Of a DNA stretch of 64,000 nt, positions 32,439 through 40,401 are shown in pieces (within the stretch, counting starts at the first letter, position 1; the number at the start of each line of letters is the position of its first letter). A program made the translations under genes and the position numbers. The notes beneath the pieces were generated by a model, which worked only from the letters and a program-made list of their open reading frames with translations, did not search any database and was not told the origin of the DNA. Source of the stretch: Chitinophaga sp. YR627 (lineage in GTDB: Bacteria; Bacteroidota; Bacteroidia; Chitinophagales; Chitinophagaceae); NCBI RefSeq assembly GCF_900114995.1, contig NZ_FOUX01000003.1:1116001-1180000 (forward strand), given 5' to 3'.

Positions 32439-33902
32439 ATGACAATTATGCCCAGGTATTTTCTCAGCGTATTTTTTCTGTTCTGCACGTGCGTTGTCTT
32501 TGCGCAAAACAAGCCTGTATTCAAAGCGGATACCTTTCGGCTTAGCGGTAATATGCAAGGGATGAATACGGCCGGTCTTACGCTGAAGATCGTCTATAAT
32601 ATGCCTTATGGGCGTCAGGAACAAACAGTAGTGACGCTGGATAGTACCGGGCATTTCAAGGCAGCTATCCTCTTATTCAATCCGCAGGAATTGATGTTGT
32701 TCATAGAAGAAGATGCCATGATCATGCTGTATGGGCTGCCGGGCAAGCGCCTTTCTTTCACACTGTCCGCAAAAGATATCAAAAGGATAAAAAGTATGGA
32801 GGACATGACCGCTTTTCATGTTAACCAGCAGGTGATCGCTTTTTCCGGTGATGTAGCACGTATTAACAGGGACTATCATGACTATATGTATCGGCTGAAT
32901 AAAGTGGTCAGTCCAATGTCGAATTATGTGGAAAGGGCGCAACCGGTCGAAGAATATCTTAAGTGGAGAGTACGAAAAATGAATGAACAACTCGATAGCC
33001 TGCAACAATTAAGGAAGCAGCTGCACCCCTTGTTCTATACACGTACATTCCATTTTATCCGCTATAATGCCGGTGCTGACGTTCTTGCCTACTGGCTGGA
33101 GAAGGATAAACAGGAGCGTGATATGCCGGTATCTTATCAGCAGTTTATTGCTACGCTGCCTGTCAATAATGATGAAGCGGTACAGACGGCTGAATACTAT
33201 GAGTTTATCAACAATTACCTGGTATATCTTCAGGTGAAAGGAGGGGAGGGGCAAGGTGTTCACAAGCTGTCTTACATCGCGCAGCAGGTGCCTAAAGGAA
33301 CCGGACAGAATCTGCTGCTGGATAATGAGTCACAGGATAGTATACACCGCGGATTGCCGTTGCATCCGGCTACCTTGCGCTATCTCAGTCAGTTACCAGG
33401 CAATGGTCCGCTGGCGAAACAGCTGTCCGTCCTCAATAGTGATCTGACCCGTTCCATGAGTAATGCCATGCCGGATAAGGCGACACTCCTTGCTGCCAGT
33501 GCCGATACAAGCTCAGATATCCTGCAACAGCTGGGAGTGCAATATAAAGGGAAGGTAGTGTATGTGGACTTCTGGGGTACCTGGTGTTTGCCTTGTCTGG
33601 AGGAGATGAAAGTGGTGCCGGAAGTGAAAAAGGTGTTCGAAGGACAACCAGTCGTATTCCTTTATCTCGCTGTACATTCGGATCAGGATGCCTGGGAAAA
33701 AATGATCAGGAAGGAACAGATACAGGGCGAACATTACCGTTTAACAGATAAGGAGTTTGATCGCCTGAATAAAAGGATCAGTGTCACAAGTTTTCCGAGA
33801 TATCTGCTGATAGATAAGAATGGAACTATTACGCATGTCAATGCACCGAGGCCAAGTGATGTAAAGGCATTGGCCTCGGCGATTAATGGCTTACTGAATT
33901 AG
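32439..33902 (+). CDS. TlpA-like thiol-disulfide protein with a large N-terminal domain
   Basis: 487-residue exported protein. The signal peptide (about 1-22, ending VVFAQ) is followed by about 300 residues of a DUF4369-like/helical domain. The thioredoxin fold occupies about 355-487, with redox motif FWGTWCLPCLEEM. It is probably a periplasmic thiol reductant. ATGs at 32439 and 32448 are both possible. The neighbour on the other strand is a small signal-peptide protein. Similar proteins are frequent in Bacteroidota; their partner is unknown. Confidence 0.87.
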   Translation: MTIMPRYFLSVFFLFCTCVVFAQNKPVFKADTFRLSGNMQGMNTAGLTLKIVYNMPYGRQEQTVVTLDSTGHFKAAILLFNPQELMLFIEEDAMIMLYGLPGKRLSFTLSAKDIKRIKSMEDMTAFHVNQQVIAFSGDVARINRDYHDYMYRLNKVVSPMSNYVERAQPVEEYLKWRVRKMNEQLDSLQQLRKQLHPLFYTRTFHFIRYNAGADVLAYWLEKDKQERDMPVSYQQFIATLPVNNDEAVQTAEYYEFINNYLVYLQVKGGEGQGVHKLSYIAQQVPKGTGQNLLLDNESQDSIHRGLPLHPATLRYLSQLPGNGPLAKQLSVLNSDLTRSMSNAMPDKATLLAASADTSSDILQQLGVQYKGKVVYVDFWGTWCLPCLEEMKVVPEVKKVFEGQPVVFLYLAVHSDQDAWEKMIRKEQIQGEHYRLTDKEFDRLNKRISVTSFPRYLLIDKNGTITHVNAPRPSDVKALASAINGLLN

Positions 33903-33920
33903 AAACGGGTGATAACAGAC

Positions 33921-34475
33921 CTATCCTGCCATGAATGTGGTAAGGAAGGTCAGTTGTCCGTTGATGACCCTGAATTCATACCTGTAGCTATATTCGCCGC
34001 CATCTTCTCCCTCTACCGTCGAATGCCCGCTTACGATCAGGGATAAATTACCTGTGGCGGATTCATATTCTGCCGCCATCTGATAGAAATGCTGACTATC
34101 ATCTGCTATCTCAGGTGTTTGCGTTTGTCCTTTTTCAAACAGCTCGCTAGTCTTCAGTTTCAGGAAAGATGTAATGAATCTTTTGTGAAAGATCTGGTCA
34201 AAATAAAGGATAAACAACTTCTCCGTCAGTGGTGCATCTTTTTCGGCTAATGCAGACAGTTTCCGATCAGTCTCAGCATCATTACCACCCATGCATACAT
34301 ACCAGAATCCGCTTCCTGGTGCAGTAGGAAATTTAAAGAATTGTTTGGCTTTATCTTTATCCCGCTGGTATACAGCGCTTCTGAATTCTTTTAGCTGGTC
34401 TATCCATGTTGTGGTTTGGGCGTTAGCGGTAATAGCAAACAACAATAATAACAGGAAAGGGATTACTTTTTTCAT
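33921..34475 (-). CDS. Hypothetical exported protein
   Basis: 184 residues with a clean signal peptide (MKKVIPFLLLLLFAITANAQ). I do not recognise the mature part, which contains DKDKAKQFFKFPTAPGSGFW and ends in a likely beta-rich segment with EYSYRYEFRVINGQLTFL. It may be a NTF2-like or lipocalin-type fold, but this is a guess. It is convergent with the TlpA-like gene, 18 bases apart. Probably periplasmic. Confidence 0.8.
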   Translation of the reverse strand: MKKVIPFLLLLLFAITANAQTTTWIDQLKEFRSAVYQRDKDKAKQFFKFPTAPGSGFWYVCMGGNDAETDRKLSALAEKDAPLTEKLFILYFDQIFHKRFITSFLKLKTSELFEKGQTQTPEIADDSQHFYQMAAEYESATGNLSLIVSGHSTVEGEDGGEYSYRYEFRVINGQLTFLTTFMAG

Positions 34476-34838
34476 TCTTGGTAGGGATTGTGGGGCAAAT
34501 GTAAGCGGATAATAGCCTACTATTTCTGCATTCTTTGCATTGGCATATTGAATTGCATCTCAGCTGCAAAAAAAAATGAATGATATTTTATCGTCTAAGG
34601 CAGAGCTCTCCATACAAGTGCGCAAAATTGTATGAATTCCAGTTAGTTGTGGCTGTTCGGAAGGGTATTGTGCATAGTAGGGAATGCTTTCGCTAAAGGT
34701 TGTAACTGTGAATGTTAATTAAATGGAAATGGAAAATATTTGGGATACATGTAAAAATAGGTTATAAATTCGCTTGTCCTGTTGACAATGTAGGTGTCAC
34801 CAGGTGGCTGTAATTATTAAATTATAAACGAAAAAATT
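34476..34838. other. Intergenic interval, nothing recognised
   Basis: About 360 bases of AT-rich sequence with no credible gene, hairpin or tRNA. It contains the divergent promoters of the exported protein at 34475 and the MaoC-like gene at 34839. Confidence 0.5.
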
Positions 34839-35294
34839 GTGGTAATCGTCAATAGTTTCGCAGAGTATCAAGCATTCGAGGGCAAAGAAATCGGGGTTTC
34901 TCAGTGGCATACAATCGATCAGGCTCAGATCAATAAATTTGCAGATGCAACCCTGGATCATCAATGGATCCATTGTGATGAGGAAAAGGCTAAAAATGAA
35001 GGACCTTTCAAATCAACCATTGCGCATGGTTATCTGACTTTGTCATTAATTCCTTATCTGTGGAAGCAAATTGCAGATATCCGCAATGTTAAAATGGAAA
35101 TTAATTACGGCATAGAACAATTTAAGTTTGGCCAGGCAGTGCTTGTGAACGACGAGGTGCAGCTGAGTGCTAAACTGAAATCTATCGTTGATTTAAGAGG
35201 AGTTACAAAAGTGGTGATTGCAGCGACCCTCAATATTAAGGGGAAGACAAAACCGGCTTATACAGGTGATGTAGTGTTTTTATATCATTTCTAA
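34839..35294 (+). CDS. MaoC-like (R)-specific enoyl-CoA hydratase
   Basis: 151-residue hot-dog-fold protein predicted to hydrate trans-2-enoyl-CoA. The signature FADATLDHQWIHCDEEKAK carries the catalytic Asp and His of the hydratase 2 motif, followed by STIAHGYLTLSLI. The start is a GTG at 34839; no ATG is available nearby. A terminator hairpin follows 20 bases after the stop. It is isolated from the other fatty-acid genes. Similar proteins serve in beta-oxidation or PHA synthesis; which one applies is unclear. Confidence 0.92.
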   Translation: MVIVNSFAEYQAFEGKEIGVSQWHTIDQAQINKFADATLDHQWIHCDEEKAKNEGPFKSTIAHGYLTLSLIPYLWKQIADIRNVKMEINYGIEQFKFGQAVLVNDEVQLSAKLKSIVDLRGVTKVVIAATLNIKGKTKPAYTGDVVFLYHF

Positions 35295-35316
35295 GATATG
35301 TGAACCATTTATAAGT

Positions 35317-35350
35317 AAAGGCGCCCCAGTATTACTGAAGCGCCTTTTGC
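35317..35350 (+). terminator. Terminator after the MaoC-like gene
   Basis: An 8-bp stem (35317-35324 with 35340-35347), with a smaller inner stem CAGT/ACTG, ends in a short T-run 22 bases past the stop. Confidence 0.7.
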
Positions 35351-35464
35351 TTATGATGTGTACTGTTTCGTTTATGCCGCTTTAGACTATAACTGACGTG
35401 TCGTGTTGGCTATAGCGGAGTTGTCATTGCTTATTTAGTGGATTAGTGTATAGTGACCAGTAAT

Positions 35465-35501
35465 AGTAAAGCCGTCTCAATTGTATTGAGACGGCTTTAC
35501 T
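35465..35501. terminator. Perfect 16-bp hairpin terminator
   Basis: 35465-35480 pairs perfectly with 35486-35501 around a five-base loop. It is the second hairpin in this interval and lies just after the stop of the doubtful minus-strand ORF at 35526. Confidence 0.75.
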
Positions 35502-35525
35502 TATTTAAAGAAGTGATGAGCGTAG

Positions 35526-35768
35526 TTAGTTAGCCTTTGCCTGGATAGGGATTGTTTCACTTAACAGGTTATTGGCACTATCAATTTTTTTCTTGAAAGA
35601 AGAGCTTTTAGATGGTGCCTTTTTAAGAAAGGTTGCAGGGGCTTTCTTTTTGACTGGAATCAAAAGAGGACTTATTTCTACTCCTTTTTTTATAATTCCT
35701 TTGCCAATACTATCGAATTCATACTGCGTAGCAGTTATGCTGTTTCTTTTATACGGCTTGGTGTTCAC
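35526..35768 (-). CDS. Small Lys-rich hypothetical protein, doubtful
   Basis: 80 residues from a GTG at 35766-35768; the frame stays open about 20 codons further upstream without an ATG. The product is rich in Lys and Ser, with KKKAPATFLKKAPSKSSS, and matches nothing I know. A perfect hairpin follows its stop, which supports a transcript ending here. The opposite-strand frame at 35572 also looks open but has no support. Possibly the end of a degraded gene. Confidence 0.35.
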   Translation of the reverse strand: MNTKPYKRNSITATQYEFDSIGKGIIKKGVEISPLLIPVKKKAPATFLKKAPSKSSSFKKKIDSANNLLSETIPIQAKAN

Positions 35769-35864
35769 ATTGATGTTTTTGGGACTGAGAAGAGTAGTAC
35801 TGATATCAACAATGGAAGGATGGAATCATCCTGATATGCACATTCACAAAGACATAAAAAAAGC

Positions 35865-35899
35865 AAAGAGGTTGCTCGTTTCTGAGCAACCTCTTTTTC
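35865..35899 (-). terminator. Terminator of the tRNA-Glu gene
   Basis: A perfect 13-bp stem (35865-35877 with 35884-35896) has a six-base loop and a T-run on the minus strand, just downstream of the tRNA. Confidence 0.85.
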
Positions 35900-35902
35900 C
35901 CT

Positions 35903-35977
35903 TGGTACCGCGTACGGGAGTCGAACCCGTCATTCCTCCGTGAAAGGGAGGCGTCTTAGCCGATTGACCAACGCGGC
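35903..35977 (-). tRNA. tRNA-Glu (TTC)
   Basis: On the minus strand this folds as a tRNA: 7-bp acceptor stem (GCCGCGT with ACGCGGT, G-T at the first pair), short D arm, anticodon stem CCTCC/GGAGG around CTTTCAC with anticodon TTC, and T arm with GGTTCGACTCC. The CCA is encoded at 35903-35905. A promoter (TACCTTTG) lies just upstream and a perfect terminator just downstream, so it is a stand-alone gene. It should be charged with glutamate. Confidence 0.95.
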
Positions 35978-35995
35978 GTGTCGCGTTTGGGATTG

Positions 35996-36025
35996 CAAAG
36001 GTAGGCAAAAACTTCAATCCACAAA
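35996..36025 (-). promoter_or_regulatory. Promoter of the tRNA-Glu gene
   Basis: On the minus strand TTTG (36022-36025) and TACCTTTG (35996-36003) are 18 bases apart, matching the Bacteroidota promoter pattern. Confidence 0.7.
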
Positions 36026-36078
36026 ATCTTTTTTAAAATATTTTCAAAAAGGTCAGAAAATATCACCTTTGTACAACT

Positions 36079-36465
36079 ATGGGAAAATTAAACATACTTA
36101 TAGCAGAAAACGATGCAGATGGTAAAGTACTGATCCAGGAATCCTTTGCAGATACCGGTCTATTCAACGTCTTAGCCATCGCAGAAGACGGCCGGATCCT
36201 TAAAACGATCATGGAAGAATCAGATATCCTGTTCCCGGATGTAATTCTCTCCGCTGCAGGACATGGGTATGATATCCTGTACTATCTGAAAACCAGTGAT
36301 GCATTCAGGGAAATCCCTGTCGTAACCTTTTCCGCCTCTGAAACAGGTAATGACGAGAAAAAGTGCGCTCAGATGGGAGCACTGAAACACTTCATTAAGC
36401 CTGATAACGCCCCCGGCTATCAGAAAATGGCAAAAGAACTGTACGACCTCCTGCTCGGAGAATAA
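36079..36465 (+). CDS. Degenerate receiver-domain protein
   Basis: 128-residue single-domain receiver (CheY-like) fold. It keeps the acidic pair near the N-terminus (ILIAENDAD), the Ser/Thr in VVTFSAS and the lysine in HFIKPD. The expected phospho-acceptor Asp is missing: the segment reads FPDVILSAAGHGYD, so Ser58/Ala59 stand where LD would be. It therefore probably cannot be phosphorylated in the usual way and may act as a protein-interaction module. No kinase is adjacent. A terminator follows. Confidence 0.8.
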   Translation: MGKLNILIAENDADGKVLIQESFADTGLFNVLAIAEDGRILKTIMEESDILFPDVILSAAGHGYDILYYLKTSDAFREIPVVTFSASETGNDEKKCAQMGALKHFIKPDNAPGYQKMAKELYDLLLGE

Positions 36466-36488
36466 AATTCGTCTGAAACATGATATTG

Positions 36489-36517
36489 AAAGGCATGACC
36501 ACCGGTCGTGCCTTTTT
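36489..36517 (+). terminator. Terminator after the degenerate receiver gene
   Basis: AAAGGCA (36489-36495) pairs with TGCCTTT (36509-36515), with an inner GACC/GGTC stem, followed by T-rich sequence. Confidence 0.75.
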
Positions 36518-36565
36518 TATTGCCTTTATAAGGTCTGGTAAGTTGTTATAAATCATATGCTTCCC

Positions 36566-36656
36566 GTAGATAAGCCGTAGATAACCCATAGATAATCCGT
36601 ACCTATAAGAATGGTTCATCTACAGCTTATATACGGGTTATCTATGGCTTATCTAT
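36566..36656. repeat. Imperfect inverted repeat with GTAGATAA units
   Basis: Arms 36566-36587 and 36635-36656 pair at 20 of 22 positions. Each arm contains two or three copies of a GTAGATAA / CATAGATAA-like octamer. It lies between a degenerate receiver gene and the membrane protein gene. It may be a protein-binding site or a small mobile remnant. Confidence 0.6.
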
Positions 36657-36760
36657 GAATTACCTTCAGGATTAATTGCTGGTATCATGACCGCTCTCAG
36701 GGCAACAATTGAGAAAGTTGTGTAATTTGGCCCCTCCGCAACTACAACAAACAACTAATT

Positions 36761-38059
36761 ATGAATAGGAAACAGCTGTTTCTGCTCCTGCTTGCACTAT
36801 TTGTCTTTCGCGTGATTTATGGATTATGCTCGGAATTCTGGTTTGCCGATGAACTACAGATCTATCTGATCGGACTGAAGTCATATACCACCGGTACCTG
36901 GCCAACCTACGGTCCGGATGTGGTGTATACCAATACCCAGATCCCCGGTGCACTTCAGGGATTGCTGGTAAGTATCGGCTTCTATATCGCTAAACTGCCG
37001 GAAATGCCGGCCATTGTACTGAACGTTTTCTCTTTTGCCAGCCTTTCCCTGCTGGCTTACTATATCACCCGTCGTATCAAGGGGGTACCTGCCTGGATTA
37101 TCTGGGTACTCTGTATGACCACTCCCTGGACCCTGTACTATAGTACCAGGGTGGTAAACCCATCATATGCGATTGCGCTGGCCATTCCTTTCTTTATTTG
37201 CCTTTTGGAGGTATTACCTATCACAAAAGATAAATTCATCGCTCCATGGGTCTCTTTTGGCGTAATGGGGCTGGTCACTACATTAATCATGCAGCTACAT
37301 ATGTCCTGGATCCTCCTGTTGCCATATGCAGGAATAGGTTTCCTGTTTTATCTGCGCACAGAAGGGTTTAAGAAAACAGCGTTATGCCTTATTCCCTATA
37401 TCGGCGGACTGCTCATCGGAACGCTCACCCTGATACCGACCTGGTTACATCCGGATCCGCAGGCGGGTAATGTGGGCGCTAACATTGTATTTAACTGGAA
37501 AAATATAGGCAATGCCGTGACCATCCTGACAAGGTACTGGTCGTTTGCCGCATTCGAAATCCCTTATGTAGTGGGTAATTCAGAGGAGAAATGGCAACTG
37601 CTGAAAGAGCAAATGTGGATCGCGCCGTTTTTCCTGTTCCTCCTGCTGGTTGGATTTGCACAGGTCGGCATATTTATCCTGTCTTACTTTGTTAAAACCG
37701 ATAATGAAGAATGGAAGAAAATGAGATGGCTGAATCTCTTCACCTATCTGCTGGTATTTGCCAGCTTCTTCTTTTCTATCAAAGGCCCGTCTTCGCATAC
37801 CTTTTGTATGCTGCTGCCGTTGCCAATGATCTATTCATTCTATTGCTATGAATGGCTGATCGCAAAGAAAGGATTTGTACTGAAGTTGCTGAAGATCATT
37901 GTCATCAGTGGGGTGTTATTCCACGTCGGACTGGGCGTCTTCAACTATCAGCACAGATCGCTGTACAAAGACAGGGCAAAAGTGGTGAAAGCGTTAGATG
38001 AAATGAATTATAAAGTGCTGGGTACCAGACGATCCGATGATCTCGGATACGGTTACTGA
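36761..38059 (+). CDS. GT-C-type membrane glycosyltransferase-like protein
   Basis: 432-residue integral membrane protein with about 11 helices. The first periplasmic loop has the acidic motif EFWFADELQIYL (residues about 24-35), typical of GT-C enzymes such as ArnT and protein mannosyltransferases. YYSTRVVNPSYAIALAIPFF and QLHMSWILLLPYAG are further membrane segments. Predicted to transfer a sugar from a polyprenyl-phosphate donor to an envelope substrate; donor and acceptor are unknown. It could also be a non-catalytic relative. It overlaps the end of the ClC gene by seven bases (convergent). Confidence 0.82.
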   Translation: MNRKQLFLLLLALFVFRVIYGLCSEFWFADELQIYLIGLKSYTTGTWPTYGPDVVYTNTQIPGALQGLLVSIGFYIAKLPEMPAIVLNVFSFASLSLLAYYITRRIKGVPAWIIWVLCMTTPWTLYYSTRVVNPSYAIALAIPFFICLLEVLPITKDKFIAPWVSFGVMGLVTTLIMQLHMSWILLLPYAGIGFLFYLRTEGFKKTALCLIPYIGGLLIGTLTLIPTWLHPDPQAGNVGANIVFNWKNIGNAVTILTRYWSFAAFEIPYVVGNSEEKWQLLKEQMWIAPFFLFLLLVGFAQVGIFILSYFVKTDNEEWKKMRWLNLFTYLLVFASFFFSIKGPSSHTFCMLLPLPMIYSFYCYEWLIAKKGFVLKLLKIIVISGVLFHVGLGVFNYQHRSLYKDRAKVVKALDEMNYKVLGTRRSDDLGYGY

Positions 38060-39315
38060 GCCGGCTGGTCTTTATAACTGTACACAGTATAAGGATAGAT
38101 CTTTTTGGCAGTATACCTGGCCACTGTACTGGCGATCAGTACCGGCACAGCAAGAATGAAGCCGCCGGATAAACGGCAGGCGAGTGAAGTAGAAGTCAGT
38201 GGTGCATGTATACTGCCACTTAATACAGCAGCAATACCCATGATGATGAAATTGGCTACGATCAGCTGACTATTGAAATAGTGATTGCAGACGGTCGCCA
38301 GCAATAACCCCAATAAGGCGCCTATCACAATGCTTGGTGCAAATACACCTCCATCTCCACCTGCACCCAGGGTTACAGAGGAAATAATTGGCTTCAGTAA
38401 TACGATTGCCAGCAGGGTAATACCAAAAGGAATGGTAAATGCCTCATGCTGAGAACGACCGATCATTTCAGTAACAGCGCTATAGCTATCTCCGAATAAA
38501 GCCGGCAGGATGAATATGCCTAATCCGATAATAGCCGCACCGGCAATAATACGGGTAGAGTCTTTTTTCATTGTACCGAAACGGTGTTTAATGCCAATCA
38601 CCGTCCGGGTAAAGAATACAGAAACGATACCGGCAATCACACTCAATCCGATAATATAAGGGATCGCTCTCACCTGCCAGTGAGTAATGCTGAGTTTTAA
38701 GAAAGGCTCTTCATGCAGGAGCTGCAGTAAACCCCATGCTGTAAGTACAGCTGAGATACTGCTGAGCAGAATAGTTTTGGTCACCTTGCGGGCTATGACT
38801 TCAACAGCAAACAGTAAACCCACCAGCGGACTACCAAACAGTGCCGTCAGACCACCCGCTACACCCGCACAGATCAGTTCTGTTTTATACCTGTTGGCAA
38901 TAGAAGCTTTTTGTCTGGTCATAGCCCCGATGGTCGCAGTAGACACAACCGTAGAAACCTCTACACCGGTTGAACCACCGAAGATAACTGTCAGAAAACC
39001 ATTGATAAAGTGAGAAGGTATTTTATAGCTGGGTAATTCGTTGCGGCGGGTGTCCAGGGTCAGGTAGATCTCCTTGATACCCTTGTTCGGCTTCTTCCGG
39101 AACGCATATTTCCTGAGCACATGTATCAATACCAGACCGATCAGTGGAAATATGAGAAAAAGATAGGATGAAGCTGAAATCGTCTTAAAGAAATGCTCTT
39201 CGTAATGTTCAGTAATATGCTTCAGTACGCTTGCCAGGAGAGCTGATAACAAACCCGCCATAACAGAAGCAGCGAAAAGTTTTACATAGTTGAACTGAAT
39301 AATCTTCTTACGCAT
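38053..39315 (-). CDS. ClC-type chloride channel/transporter
   Basis: 420-residue membrane protein of the ClC family. The N-terminal ClC motif is GGSTGVEVSTV near residue 122 (the usual GREGP has become GVEVS but keeps the gating glutamate), and the C-terminal motif is GAGGDGGVFAPSIVIGALLG. No CBS domains are fused. Start is taken at the ATG at 39315; the longer frame to 39390 crosses the terminator of the next gene. Transports Cl-, or F- in some members; which is not clear. Convergent with the membrane gene upstream. Confidence 0.88.
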   Translation of the reverse strand: MRKKIIQFNYVKLFAASVMAGLLSALLASVLKHITEHYEEHFFKTISASSYLFLIFPLIGLVLIHVLRKYAFRKKPNKGIKEIYLTLDTRRNELPSYKIPSHFINGFLTVIFGGSTGVEVSTVVSTATIGAMTRQKASIANRYKTELICAGVAGGLTALFGSPLVGLLFAVEVIARKVTKTILLSSISAVLTAWGLLQLLHEEPFLKLSITHWQVRAIPYIIGLSVIAGIVSVFFTRTVIGIKHRFGTMKKDSTRIIAGAAIIGLGIFILPALFGDSYSAVTEMIGRSQHEAFTIPFGITLLAIVLLKPIISSVTLGAGGDGGVFAPSIVIGALLGLLLATVCNHYFNSQLIVANFIIMGIAAVLSGSIHAPLTSTSLACRLSGGFILAVPVLIASTVARYTAKKIYPYTVYSYKDQPAQ

Positions 39316-39349
39316 AGCATTCCCTGTTTTTGACGCTGCAAAGTTAGGG

Positions 39350-39391
39350 CATGAAAAACAAATGGAGCGTCTCTTTTGAAGACGCTCCATT
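39350..39391 (-). terminator. Terminator after the dienelactone hydrolase-like gene
   Basis: A perfect 12-bp stem (39361-39372 with 39380-39391) has a seven-base loop and, on the minus strand, a T-rich tail. It ends the gene at 39411 and shows that the ClC gene does not begin upstream of it. Confidence 0.85.
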
Positions 39392-39410
39392 AAAATGTGC
39401 TTAAATACGC

Positions 39411-40253
39411 TTATTTGAAGATCACTCCGAAGAAGGCACGCATGTCATTCCAGGAAGCGGTGTCAGCAGCAGCATTGTATTCAATAGGCATGTTGAATTT
39501 CTTGCCGTTAGCGGTAGACGCCGGGTTGGTAAATGCATGGGTAGCACCCGCATATTCCTTAAATGTATAAGGAATGCTCAGGGAATCCAGTTGTTTTTTG
39601 AAAGTAGCCACATCCTGTGCTGGTACAAAAGGATCTGCTCCTCCGTGACATACCAGGATCTGCGCTTTTGTCAGTCCTTTCTGTGGAGGGACAGTTTGCA
39701 GACCACCATGGAAGCTTACTACGCCATTCACCGGAAGACCCAGTTTAGCTGCGTTCAGTACCATAGAACCACCAAAGCAGTAACCGATCGCAGCAATGCG
39801 GGTAGTATCCGCCTGTGGGAAGGTTTTTGCTTTAGCCAGTGCTGCCTGCAGTCTGCCAAAGCCCAGCTGAGGATTCATATAGAATGGTGTAGCAAATGCT
39901 TTTGCCTGGTCAGGGTTCTCAGCATGTTTGCCATTACCATAAAAGTCGATAGCAATAGCCAGGTAACCCAGTTCAGCCAGTTGTTTAGCACGGCCTTTTT
40001 CATAATCGTTCAGTCCCCACCATTCTGGCGCGATCAGCACGATCGGCTTTTTCACAGTCGTATCGCTACTGAATGCCACTACGCTGTTGAGCGTTACAGT
40101 ATCTACCTGAATCGTAACAGCTTCTTCAGTAATAGTCGGTTTGGTGACAGTGCTGTCAGCAGTGTGTTCAGAACCAGCCTGCGGATTGTTACAGGCAGCC
40201 ATGCAGCATGCAATTACTGCAGGTGCGATCATTGTTGTAATGTTGAATCTCAT
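39411..40253 (-). CDS. Dienelactone hydrolase family lipoprotein
   Basis: 280-residue exported protein with a lipobox (AACNN near residue 20), so it is probably anchored in the envelope. The hydrolase part shows a cysteine nucleophile in GYCFGGSMV near residue 165, Asp in HGGADPFVP and His in GATHAFT, the DLH triad. The N-terminal mature region is Thr/Val-rich, rather like a linker. It is likely an esterase, with the substrate unknown. Neighbours are a ClC gene and a PAS kinase. A strong terminator follows. Confidence 0.9.
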   Translation of the reverse strand: MRFNITTMIAPAVIACCMAACNNPQAGSEHTADSTVTKPTITEEAVTIQVDTVTLNSVVAFSSDTTVKKPIVLIAPEWWGLNDYEKGRAKQLAELGYLAIAIDFYGNGKHAENPDQAKAFATPFYMNPQLGFGRLQAALAKAKTFPQADTTRIAAIGYCFGGSMVLNAAKLGLPVNGVVSFHGGLQTVPPQKGLTKAQILVCHGGADPFVPAQDVATFKKQLDSLSIPYTFKEYAGATHAFTNPASTANGKKFNMPIEYNAAADTASWNDMRAFFGVIFK

Positions 40254-40401
40254 GTGATAGTATTTGAGTATTTGTGTTTTATATGGAAAAAACGGCGCAA
40301 AGTTAATGACTAATACTGATAGGGCCGCTTACTGCTTATTTAAATAGGTACTGCTCTCTCAACACAACTAAAATTAACATAGGATTGTATAATTTCAAGA
40401 C

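Noticed and set aside
35572..35943. Plus-strand frame of 123 residues
   Set aside because: It overlaps the tRNA and its terminator and has no protein-like features; it is a shadow of the minus-strand ORF and the tRNA region.
39316..39390. Longer ClC N-terminus
   Set aside because: The extra frame runs through the terminator of the next gene, so the ATG at 39315 is preferred.
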